Shown here piece after piece: positions 23,920-34,952 of a DNA stretch of 64,000 bases. Position 1 is the stretch's first letter. The number at the start of each line of letters is the position of its first letter. Made by a program: the position numbers and the translations under genes. The notes under the pieces are model-generated. The model was not told where the DNA came from, searched no databases, and saw only the letters and a list, made by a program, of their open reading frames with translations. Where the stretch lies: NCBI RefSeq assembly GCF_963583255.1, contig NC_084806.1, forward strand, positions 19,014,317-19,078,316. The letters are read 5' to 3'. This stretch comes from Pyrus communis (Eukaryota > Streptophyta > Magnoliopsida > Rosales > Rosaceae).

Positions 23920-25290
23920 TGTAACGACCCGTCCTTAAATATTACAGTTTTTATAATTTTAAAATATGAAATTACGAAAATGCCCTTCGAGGTAAAAACG
24001 TTGACTTTTGTTGACAGCCTTGGCGTATCCTTATTGTACTCGTTGTCACGAATGCATGAGTGCCAACGGAATTGAATTTAGAGCTATAATGTGGTTTTTA
24101 CGGAATTCAAAACATATGGGCATTTTGGTAATTTTATGTCCCGTGAGATATTTTCTCATTTCATCCTTTCTCACTTTGTTTGGTGGGCCCATGAGGCCCA
24201 CCCCTGGGTTGTTTTTCAGCCTACTCTCTATTCTTCCCCTTTCTTTCTTCTTTTCCTTTTACCCCATGAACACTCTAGAACTCTTTCTTTAATGTCTCTC
24301 TCTCTAACTACGATACTCTCACTCTCTCTAATTACCGAGAGAACCACCCACACCAACACCAATTTCCGAGTGAAATCCATACCAATATTCCCTGATTTAG
24401 GTGTAGTTTGACCTAAGGATTCGAATGGTGGTGTTGCATGTGAAGATCAAGTACTCAAAAATGAAGAAAGCTAACCGTTCCCTCTCGGTGAAAAACTCTT
24501 CGACGAGTTGACCTGAGGCTCGATGAAATTGAGGTGCTTCAGACTCAATTCAACCTTCATTAAACCTCAGGTACAACTTCTGTATCCTGCATGTCGAATT
24601 TTGGCATGAAATTCTTGGGATTTAACCCCAAATGCCTTATGTGTTCATGCCCAGAAATCCGGTGACCTTCTTGGTCATTTTCCGGTGAACTTGAGACTGA
24701 ATCTACATCAATCGCCAAATCTCAACTCTAGGTAACTCTCTTGACTTTATCTGTGAAGTTTGAGGTTAAATTTGAAGGACTGGAGCTAATGCATGCTTTG
24801 TATTTTCTGCCCAGGAACCAACGAAGCATCATCGGTGCCATTGCAACTAATCGAAGACCAATTCATTCCAAATCGACGACTGGAAACTGGTGAACTGTAC
24901 CAAAGTAAACTCGATGACCCCGAGTTCCTTTTCACCCATGATTGTTAGAAATTATTTATTAGGTGAAGTCTCTAATTTTATTTGAATCATTTTGGATGGG
25001 AAATCTTGACGATCACCTGTGCATGCATATGTTTTTCCATTTCCAGACACTGGCAAGGAAAAATCCTGCGAGTTCGTGTTGAATCTGAAGTGGATTCAAC
25101 CTTTCAACTCCTTGAATTCGATTATAGGTAAATTCTAAACCTTTTGCTGAGCTCTAGGTTGTGTTTTGGAATTAATTTTACATGGGAATGGAACTGATAC
25201 AAAGTCTCTATAAAGTTATGGGACATCTGCGATGTCCGGCCAACTTCGGTCGACCAGGGAAGGTATCGTTAGAGATAACGGTCTCTAACG
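23920..25290 (+). mobile_element. Fragment of the same large-LTR family
   Basis: It starts TGTAACGACCCGTCC and goes on with AAATGCCCTTCGAGG and GTTGACTTTTGTTGAC, matching the start of the unit at 29780. The conserved 3' end (AGGTTGGGGTGTGGCA-like) was not found, so the right edge is uncertain. It may be a 3'-deleted LTR. Confidence 0.5.
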
Positions 25291-26372
25291 GTATCAGGTG
25301 CAATATAAGACTATAATAGGTTGTACCCTCGCCTAAACAAGCTTGGTATCCTTATAGGCGACTGCATATATAACATTTTCAAATTTGAAAATGTTTCTTT
25401 TAATCAAATTTGAAGATGTTATAGGTCACGTGATTAGAGTCCAGCGTTTAGAGCCAATACAGGTCAATCAGAGAATTTATCACAAGTGTGATATGGTCAT
25501 ACAAAATATCAGGTTATCTCTTCTGCATAATAAAATTTTAAATTATTTTGGCTGTCTATTATATCTATATGGTACACATCTAAAATGCTCTTTTACCATT
25601 ATGTGTCCTTGAACAATTATATACTTCTCCTAAAAATAATTTAACGCATTTTTAAATTATATAAGGTTTTAATCAGTGTTTTTCAATTTTTTTGTTGATT
25701 ATCTTATTTCACGTAGAAGAAGAAGCTAATATTACTCTATGGTTAGACATTGCACATAGCTTTTTTTCTCTATCGCTGGAAACACTGGCCCAACCAACGG
25801 TTGCAGATTTTACAAGCTTGAAAGTTAAGCTATTTTTAGGTATTTAGTTCAATAAAAAGTGAATTCATTATGTGTCTTCTTTCTAATAAGTTTATTTAAT
25901 TAGCATGAATTCTGTTTTCCTCTGCTTATTAAACAATATTAGATAATTTTATTTAGTCTTAAACTGTTTTTGAGATTAACTTAAAATGATCACGGCCTGG
26001 GTAACTCAAAAGTTTTGATGCATGCGGAAAAAAAAAAAATGTTGTGATATAGCATTAACACAAAATATCATTCATGCATATAATGTGTTACTTCAGTTTT
26101 AATTTTGTTCTTAAAAAATTAGTAGAAGTCGAACTTAATTGTTTTTCCAAATATTGATATATATTATATTTCAATTAATTATATTTTTCGTGGTTAATTT
26201 TAATGTTTATATTTTAATTTGTATGGAAATTAGATTTATATCAACATGAGAGATTGATTGAAAAAAGGCAATGTGATATGTGTGGAGATTTATATTGTAC
26301 GGTTGATTGGTAGAAAGAAGGAGATTGCATTGTGTTCATTTTTTTATTTTGTTTTTCTTTTAAAACACTTTA

Positions 26373-26604
26373 GAGCTCGTTTAAATGTGCTTTTAAAATG
26401 ACTGAAAGCGTTTTTGTTGAAAATGTTTTTGGAACCAATCCTTAGTAAAAATGCAAGTAAATTCTGAAAAAACACTTAAAGTGCCTTCTGGAAGAAGCAC
26501 ATAACTGGTGCTTCTTGCAGAAAGCACTTTAAGTGCTTTTGGAACCAAAAACATTTTCTCTAAAAACATTTTCAATCATTGTAAAAGTACATCCAAACGA
26601 GCCC
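26373..26604. mobile_element. Tourist-like MITE (232 bp)
   Basis: Inverted termini (GAGCTCGTTTAAATGTGC on the left, GCACATCCAAACGAGCCC-like on the right) and a largely palindromic body lie between TTA at 26370-26372 and TTA at 26605-26607. A 3-bp TTA duplication fits PIF/Harbinger-derived MITEs. It sits in an intron of the RPA1-like gene. Confidence 0.75.
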
Positions 26605-27933
26605 TTAATCAGGATCTCCTCTTTATTGTGTTCTATAGTCTTTATTGTATATTATGTCTACATCATATCCCCACAATATTTTTCTGTTGAGTTTTAGTAT
26701 AGATAATGAAAAAATTAAACCCGAGAAGTTGAAATTGCTTACCCTGAGCATAGAGGGCTTTGGAGGCCTATCAGTTTTTATCGATGGTTAAAAAAATACT
26801 TTCTAAAGTATAATCTATACCAATTATAAGATTTTTGGCTATCTCTAACAATATGTTAATAGTGCATTACAAAACTTGCATTCATTCTAACAAAGTTAAT
26901 TCTGTATCACCATTTTTTAGTTAAATATAATTCATTGTCATACAAAGTGTCCAGACTATATAGACAAGTCTTAAATTCTATAACTTTAAATTTACAGTTT
27001 CTTTTCAAATATATATAAAACTATTTACAATGTACTAATACATTTTTTTTCTCTTTTTTATTTTTATTTTTTTTTATACACAGAAAACATCGTCTTGAAC
27101 AACACTAGTTCAACACTTTTCTTCATTGATCCAGACACTCCGGAACTAAATTCGTATAAATCAGTGTAAGTACATGCATTGTAATAAAATGAAAATCATT
27201 GCAAGTTTAGAATTCTTAAAAATAAAAACAAATGTTATTTTTACACACCTATTCAAATAAGATTGTTTCTAAACTGTTACAAGTTTTCCAGCTGGCCTCA
27301 CTCTATTTGAACACTCCCTCCTCTTTCCAATCAGGTGAATGAAATTGAAATTTTACAAACTAGAAAAAAGTGACGATCGCAGAACTGGGTTATTTGGATC
27401 CAGATTTATATAAGGTATGAACAATAATTATATTTTATTACATTTAATTAAAACCATCTTATTTTCCTTTTACTTCTTTAATAAAAAGCTTTCTATTTAG
27501 TAATTATCATACATATAAATATTTTTCTAAATATTTTGTAGAATGATAGGTTTTTGTGCGAACGCATCAATTAAGTGATGTAAGGAATGGTGGTACACTG
27601 CTTACCCCACATGTGCATAACAAATGCACAAAGATCCAACAAGTGGTCAACTAATTTGCCAAAAGCATCCAAATCAAATCCCAACTCCTTGGTAATAAAT
27701 CAAACACTATCTGATTTCCATCAATTATTGTTAAAAATATTATCTATTCTTTTTTTTCCTGTGACATTTAAAAATATATTTACTCATTTATAGCTGCACT
27801 ACCATTAATACAATAATTAGTTACTACTTAGAAAAAGAAAGTATTAATAACTCTAAATTTATGATTAGTTGCTACTTAGAAAGAAAAAAAAAACTATCAA
27901 TGTTTCCCAATGAATCATAAAATTTGTATAATA

Positions 27934-28361
27934 CAATGAAATTATTGCCTTTAATGATACAATTGCAACACAGGCTCAGAATTGATTCAAATTTGTTATC
28001 GATAAAATCTGATATAAATCTTTCAAATACATTGTCAAACACTACATTAGCATAAATTTCTTCATGTTCAAATTACTTTTTAAAATTTTCTCTTTTACTA
28101 AAGATTATTCAAAATACTATGTTCTATGGTTCAACTACATATATTATCAATGAAATTATTGCCTTTAATGATACAATTGCAACACAGGCTCAGAATTGAT
28201 TCAAATTTGTTATCGATAAAATCTGGTATAAATCTTTCAAATACATTGTCAAACACTGCATTAGCATAAATTCCTTCATATTCAAATCACTTTTTAAATT
28301 TTTCTCTTTTACTAAAGATTATTCAAAATACTATGTTCTATGGTTCAACTGCATATATTAT
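27934..28361. repeat. Direct tandem duplication, 214-bp unit
   Basis: Two near-identical copies (27934-28147 and 28148-28361), each from CAATGAAATTATTGCC to GGTTCAACTRCATATATTA, differ at only a few bases. The unit lies in a presumed intron. Confidence 0.9.
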
Positions 28362-28937
28362 TGTTCTTGAATCGCAATTTTACAGGGCTACACTTTCGTT
28401 TTTTCATACGGCTAATATTAATATTAAACTGTAACATAGAAATATCTATATAAATGCAATTTTAAACTAATTAAAGAGTTTACACTTTCTAATCTGCACT
28501 TTTAAAACTTTACAAAATCCCTATTATTAATCCTTTCCATTGTAAATAAAATTGCAACAACTAATTTTCGTTCTTAAATGAATGTACAATGTATCCTTGG
28601 TCCTTGAAGATGAAACGAATGAAATTAATGCTCCCATCATTGGCAAATCAAGCGAAAAAGTGTTTAGCACAGCTTGTAAAGATTTAGTGTTCAATCAAAG
28701 ATCAACAAATTAAAAGTAATTGCCAAGTGAGTTTATGAGACTTATAGGATAAAGAAAAGTATTTCACCTCTGTCAGAAGCAGAAGAAATACGTAGAATTC
28801 AAACGATTTCCTCATCTACAACGTTTCTAAAGACACAACAATCCAGCCAGCAACTCCGCAGTCCATTAGCAGGGAAATTACAATGCCTTCAACAACCGTT
28901 TCATCTTCCACTATGCCTCTTGAAATAACTGGAGAAT

Positions 28938-29348
28938 TGTCACATCTCGGCCCAGGACGGATCACTTCCCGTCGCTCCACCACCGTAGCACGATATTGTC
29001 TGCTTTGGGCCCCCAGCACACCCTCACGGTTTTGTTTCTGGGAACTCACACGAGAACTTCCCAATGGGTCACCCATCCTGGGAATGCTCTCGTGCGCTAC
29101 TCGCCACCACCGTAGCACGATATTGTCTGCTTTGGGCCCCCAGCACACCCTCACGGTTTTGTTTCTGGGAACTCACACGAGAACTTCCCAATGGGTCACC
29201 CATCCTGGGAATGCTCTCGTGCGCTACTCGCTTAACTTCGGAGTTCCCATGGAACCCGAAGCCAGTGAGCTCCCAAAAGGCCTCGTGCTAGGTAGGGATG
29301 AGAATATACATTTAAGGATCACTTCCCTGGGCGATCTGGGATGTCACA
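28938..29348 (-). mobile_element. Cassandra solo LTR with internal 127-bp duplication
   Basis: The sequence runs from TGTCACATCTC to GGGATGTCACA and is flanked by the 5-bp duplication AGAAT (28933-28937 and 29349-29353). It is a minus-strand Cassandra LTR with the 5S-like segment. It measures 411 bp instead of about 283 because units 28977-29103 and 29104-29230 are a tandem duplication. It interrupts the last exon of the RPA1-like gene. Confidence 0.88.
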
Positions 29349-29779
29349 AGAATCACATAAACGAAAAAGGAAATTAATTAGGAGAACCCTTTTTACGACT
29401 ATTGAAAAATGATTATATTCTACTTAATAACATTTTTTTCTACATTTCAGATTAATGTCAGTCTAATCCAAATATAGTTTCCAACGTTTTTAATATGTTT
29501 AAAGAAGTGAGGCAGAAGAAATCTCTGAAGCGGATGTGCAAGATTTTAATCAAGTTCCAATCAACTTATTGAAGAAAAAATCATCCCCTAATTGGTGGAA
29601 AAAGGGACCCTGCCACAAAAGAAAAACTACGTAACTCCATTTTGTTCTTATTTCTTCCACGCTGTAAATCTATTGATATACAAAACTTATTCCATGTTTG
29701 TTAACATTTCTTTTTGTTCTCCTTTACACAAACTCTTTTATCCACAATCACCACTGCAAGGAAAAAACTTTTGCTACTG

Positions 29780-31425
29780 TGTAACAACCCGACCCTAATT
29801 TTACGAATTTATTAATTTTAAAATAATGAATTGACAAAAATGCCCCTAGAGGCGAGATTATTGACTCTTGTTGACCGTCATTTCATGATGTGTATGAGTT
29901 AGTATTTTACTGTATTTTCTTAGTACTCGACGGTATGAATGCGTAGGCGCAAGCAGAATTGAAATCGGAGTTATGATGGAGGTTTTACGGAACTACGAAT
30001 CCAAAAGATACTTTTGTAAAAATTACAATTTTATATTTTATATATATTTTTCTTAATTATTATATTATTATATTATTATTTTAATATTTCCTGGTGAGAT
30101 TTTTGTGGCCCGTGGGGCCCACACCTCAACTATCATCTCCTATCTTGCCCCCGTGGCACCTCGTCTCCTACACATTGGGACTCCCTCTTCCGTTCTCTCA
30201 TCTCTCTCAGCTTTTTCTCTAAAAAAAACTCTCTTAGCTCTCTTTCTCTCCCCTATGTGCCACCACTTCTTCGGCGAGCCTCACCAGACCACCACCACTC
30301 ACCACGTCGGCTAGCCACACCACCATCACCCCCAGCTCGTCCAATCTCTCTTCCCGAGCATAGAAACTCAAACAGCTATGATACCAAACTGACACATTAT
30401 ATATTTATTTTTATATTTATATATTTAATAACAAATTTTCTACGTTACGCTTAGATTAGATTAATGTTTATAAAAATTAGCACATTGACGAAATTTATGA
30501 AATTATACTACGTCTTACAGGATGCACAAGTATGAGTATTATTATGGGATGCCTTAATTATATTTATGGCCATGAATAGTATTATGTTGGCTAGAATTAT
30601 CAAATTAACATTGCGTGATCATATTTACATTATCTGCTCATCGTGTGCTACACTGGTGTTGGAACTCGCCCAGGCTAGGGCCTGTCTTCACGTGTATGTT
30701 CACATCGCACCGTACGTTCACTTTGGATCCATTGTAGATGCAAGTCATGTCCTAGATTGCTATAGGCAATTATGACTCGTATATGATGTACATAGTGCCA
30801 GTCTTTACGTGATTGTATTACTAGAGCGTAAATCATTATTACACCCAATCTTATTCATGGCAGAATATCTCTGCATAAACTTGTGTGTCAGCATATGTCG
30901 ATGAGATTCGATATGATATGTTTGTTTATGCGAGATTTTGTGATCACTAGATATTAGGTGTTTATTTACGAAATATTATGAAGTACTGTATTCTCGAGAT
31001 ATTACTGTTTACGGTAAGTATTTTCATATTATACGTAGTATGCTATTTTTGGAAACTATACTTGTTTTACAGTGAAAGGTTATTACGTTTTCTAAAAAGG
31101 TTTTACAAAGTTTATTTTTAGGCCCACTCATCCTTGTTTTTTGCCCCTCCAGGTTTTTGGCCGAACTCTTGTGTCGACAAGGATTTCTGGAAAATTTTGA
31201 TATAGGAGACTACTACCAATGGTATAATTCTTATTCAAATTTTACTGTACTTATGCTCTGACATCACGTGTGAAATGGGTTCATTCTTGCTGACATGCGT
31301 ACTCTTGCATTTAGTCACTTTTAGGTTTAAATTTATTCATAGTTTCCACATCACTAAACTTTATGGTTTCGCCCAGCACAACCCAACTCGGAGTTCAGAT
31401 GGACATTCCAGGTTGGGGTGTGGCA
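29780..31425 (+). mobile_element. Large-LTR family, probable solo LTR (1.6 kb)
   Basis: It starts TGTAACAACCCGACCC and ends GGTTGGGGTGTGGCA. The flanks TACTG (29775-29779) and TGCTG (31426-31430) match at four of five bases. The 3' portion is homologous to the end of the 2.9-kb unit at 20756. No protein-coding domain is present; the short frames near 30.1-30.4 kb are C-rich leader-like sequence. Confidence 0.68.
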
Positions 31426-31827
31426 TGCTGCACCAAATTGTGTTGTCATCCGTTGTAGAAAACTAAATAGTGTTCCTTCATATTTTTTGCATGTAAATAG
31501 GCCGTCGTAACATGAATTCCCCCATTTTTTTGCATATAAACAATCCAATGTTTTGAATCTTTTATTTGTAAGTAGTAATCTCAAATAAAAAAAAAACAAA
31601 AAAAAAAACTAGAATGGCTACCAAAGGGGAAATAAGACTAACCATTTTTGTATATGGATGACAAAACATTTAGTGATGTTTTTTCTATAAATATGAACAC
31701 TGTTGTGTAAAACATATTCACTGCATTTTGTATGCATAGTCTTCATTGTCTTTGTATCAATAGTCTTCATTTGAATCTCTATGTATTTATATCTTTAAAA
31801 CATAATATACCATAGAATTTTCAACCT

Positions 31828-31856
31828 CGCAACAAGGTGCGGGTATAGTTTTCTAG
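31828..31856 (+). other. Helitron 3' terminus (hairpin plus CTAG)
   Basis: ACCTCGCA and TGCGGGT can pair, with one G-T wobble, across a six-base loop. CTAG lies about a dozen bases downstream and is followed by T, as expected for insertion between A and T. Confidence 0.6.
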
Positions 31857-32007
31857 TTAATTTTAAACAGATCGCTAAGTCAGACAAAATTCAAAACCCT
31901 AGGAGACAAAAGAACCGCCATGTAAACGAGCTCCATATAGCTGCTACTCTTACTTATATCTATGCCTCAAAGGATAGAAGGATGAGAAAAATGGGTTGTT
32001 TAAATAA

Positions 32008-32160
32008 AAAGGTTAGGGAGATCAAATTCCTAAACCAAATGTTGTGTTGTAATTGATTGGATTATTACTCAAGTGTTCATCAACATACTTATTTCTTATT
32101 GATGATACATCATTTGATTTGTAAATTTGGTTTAAAAATTTGGTATCTCTAGCATTATCC
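32008..32160. mobile_element. Palindromic MITE, copy 1
   Basis: The arms GGGAGATCAAATTCCTAAACC and, inverted, ATTTGGTTTAAAAATTTGG surround an AT-rich core. It ends CTCTAGCATTATCC. A sister copy lies at 33725-33893. No target duplication could be fixed. Confidence 0.6.
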
Positions 32161-32454
32161 AAAAAAAAAAGGTAATTTAGCCAAAAAATCAATAAAAACT
32201 TTACTATTTAACCATATATCAATGACATATTTTTATTTTGGACTTAATCAATGATACATTTTTATTATTTAGGCATAGATCAATGATGAATGTCACATTG
32301 GCTTTAAGTGATTATAAATACTCGGAATTTGATTTTTCTATCCGTCTTTCCTTATCTCTCTTTATATTTTAACACACGCTATGTCCAACCAGCCCTCAAC
32401 TATCTCTTATTTTCCATCTCTTCTCTCCATCTCTCTCTCTCTCTCTTTAACACT

Positions 32455-33015
32455 GCAACGAAGTGTTTGAATCCATAGAACAAGAAACAGACATAGCAAT
32501 GCAGTGTCGAAATCACATAAACTTTTGAATATCAATGAACAATCACAAAATAGGAAACAGACATTGCAACACATTATCCGAATCCACATAAACTATTTGA
32601 ATATCAATGCATAATCACAGAACATGAAATAGACACTACAATGCAATGTCTGAATCCACAAAACAGTAAACAGACACTACAACGCAATGTCGGAATCACC
32701 TAAACTTTTGAATATTAAAGAATAATCATAGAACAAGAAACAAACATTGCAACGTAGTGTTTGAATCCACGGAAACTATTTGAATATCAATGCACCATCA
32801 CAGAACATAGGTAGACATTGTAACAAAGTGTTTGAGTCCACAGAGTAAGAAACAGAAACTGCAACCTAAATCACAAACATTTGAATATCAATGTAAACTT
32901 ACAGAACAAGAAACAGACATTGTAACATAGCATCTGAATTGACAAAACTTTTTGAATATCCATGTATAATCGTAAAATAGAAAACAAACACTGCAACGCA
33001 ATGTCTGAATCAACA
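32455..33015. repeat. Minisatellite, about 72-bp unit
   Basis: About eight diverged copies of a unit containing GAATCCACA, TTTGAATATCAATG, ATAATCACAGAACA and AGACATTGCAACG. Short frames here on the minus strand (FVDSDIALQCLF-like) are by-products of the repeat. Confidence 0.85.
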
Positions 33016-33724
33016 AAGATTAAAATTTGAAATAGAGCATATAACCTAAGAAAAAGAGCACGAGGAGTGGCGATTAGACTAAACGACATAATCACCATGA
33101 ATAAACATACACAGAGCCAGCACATATACCCAAGCAGACTATATCTATGATATGCCCAAATCAATTTTAACATCCAAACAAGCTCAAATTCAAAACCAAA
33201 AGGTGTAGTGAGCTAAATTACACCAAATCTCTCGAAAACACAAATCAAATAACTTAAAATGTAAAAAGTGAAGAATAAGAAGAAAATAGGAAGGAAGAAA
33301 AATAACTTGATCGTGATTTCTCAGGCACAAGTGTGAATCGTTCATCAGAATTAGGGCAAAAGTATGAAATCGTTCGGAGCAGCACAAAGTTGACAAGACA
33401 GGTGTTGTGAGGCCTAAAAATAGAGTTTGAAGGTGGTGGAAAGTGATGGAGGTTGAAGTCTGAGATTGTTTTAGGTTGCAAGGCGATGGAGGTTAATGTC
33501 TAAGAGCATTTTGCGCGGGTTACAATGAGAGAGATGAAGAGGTTGGGTGCTTTAAATGACAACATGAATTGTAATTTTTATTTTATTGAAGTGTTTAACG
33601 TAGCTTAAAATCTCATTGACCTATTTATGATTGAAATAAATTTGATTGACATATTGTCAATATCATAACATTTGATTGATTTTTATACAAAATCACCGAT
33701 TAAAAAAAAAAAAAAAAGGGGGGG

Positions 33725-33893
33725 GGTAATGGTAAGGAGACCAAATTTCTAAACCAAATTTTGTAAATCAAATGATGTGGACATTGATAATTGGATTACT
33801 ACTTAAGTGTGATTAACTTGCTTATTTCCTATTGGTGACACATCATTTGGTTTGCAAATTTAGTTTAAAAAATTTATCTCCCTAGCATTATCC
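33725..33893. mobile_element. Palindromic MITE, copy 2
   Basis: The left arm GGAGACCAAATTTCTAAACC and the right arm ATTTGGTTTGCAAATTTAG are inverted. The end CCCTAGCATTATCC matches copy 1, and its left edge GGTAATGG resembles the inverted end. Confidence 0.6.
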
Positions 33894-34173
33894 TAAATAA
33901 ATATCTCTCAATTTTAAAATATTTCTCAATTTCTTTAGTGTAAATATATTGTTGTATAAAAAAAAAGGAATAATAAATATTTAGAGTTTGTTAAAATAAA
34001 GAGATTAGAAAATTACTAGGCGATTAATACATATTTTGTTCTTAGTTTCAATATTTAGTTTTATTCATTTTTTTAAAAAGTGAAAACTCTTTTGATAACT
34101 ACTTTTACATTTCAAAAATAAAAGTTGAAGGTCAAAATTTAAAAACTCAAGAAAATAATTTTCTCTTTTGTTT

Positions 34174-34399
34174 TGATGTAGCCTATTTTATCTGACAAGG
34201 GTAAGAGGGCCGGTGGCAAGGAGAAGGGAGATTGAGAGAGAAATGTTTGTAGAATTGTAGGGGAATGTGTGTGTTATCCCTCCTACATAGTGCCTTTATT
34301 TATGGTAGTCAAGGAGATAAGAAATTCCTTCATCCCCAAGGAATACAGATCTAATCTCAGATTTATACAATCACACTTTAACTAGAAAAGTTTACAACA
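34174..34399 (-). repeat. 3' LTR of copia-2
   Basis: It runs from TGATGTAGCC to TTTACAACA and is followed by the polypurine tract. It lacks about 26 bp present in the right LTR. Confidence 0.88.
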
Positions 34400-34952
34400 C
34401 TCCCCCTTGAGTGTGTAAATACTCAAGGTAGATTTAGCATCATGTAGAAGTTGAGGAAGTCGACTCGTCGGCACTAATTCTAAGGAACAACGCTTATTCT
34501 CAATAAGATAGGAACTTGCATAAGTAAGTAAGTCTCACTAAAAAACCCTAAGGCTATGGCAAGAACCCGAATAGGGACAAAATCCATAGTCTAAGGAAAA
34601 ATGTGTTAGAAATGCAAAGTCAAAAGAAACATTTATTGGACGTCATCAGGAATATGACCAGCCAAAGGTGGGTGCCTTGTTAAAACCTAGTTAGGTAGCA
34701 AAAACCCAATGGAAAAAATGCTCCTAATTGTAGCGAAAAAGAGTACATTAAGATCAAGCAAGTATTCTTCAAGATACTCCCCTGAGTTTGACACAATTCC
34801 AAAGAGAAATAGCAATGTTACAACTTATAAAGTTTATGCATACCAATTCCTTGAACAAGCTTCTGAAACATCATCTTTGGTAGTGATTTGGTGAAGAGGT
34901 CGGCCAGATTGTCTTGTGAATGGATTTGGATTACTTCAATCTTCTAATGCTC

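Larger units (their letters stand above)
25409..29380 (+). pseudogene. RPA1-like single-strand DNA-binding protein, fragmented exons
   Basis: Several short exons with good splice borders encode OB-fold segments of the replication protein A large-subunit type. They are FEDVIGHVIRVQRLEPIQV (25409-25512), ANITLWLDIAHSFFSLS then PTVADFTSLKVK (25717-25839), NNTSSTLFFIDPDTPEL (27084-27165) and ELGYLDPDLYK (27335-27414). An exon near 28598-28715 reads LEDETNEINAPIIGKSSEKV. RPA1 coats single-stranded DNA; Helitron copies are thought to assist rolling-circle replication. A frameshift in the A-run near 27366, an internal tandem duplication and a Cassandra LTR in the last exon make it non-functional. 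The first exons were not found. Confidence 0.6.
25395..31856 (+). mobile_element. Helitron, right part with RPA1-like gene; left end not located
   Basis: RPA1-like exons (25.4-29.4 kb) lead to a 3' end with the Helitron signature: a short hairpin (ACCTCGCA / TGCGGGT) at about 31831-31848, then CTAG at 31853-31856 followed by T. Plant Helitrons often carry RPA1-like genes. Cassandra and large-LTR insertions interrupt this layer. The T-rich blocks at 9240-10761, 18472-18670 and 23793-23919 may be its left part. No Rep/helicase domain was seen, so this is a non-autonomous or decayed copy. The 5' TC terminus was not identified. Confidence 0.55.

Noticed and set aside
24008..24411. Membrane-protein-like frames (94 and 106 codons)
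   Set aside because: They overlap in two frames within the large-LTR fragment, in a CT-rich leader-like stretch; no conserved domain.
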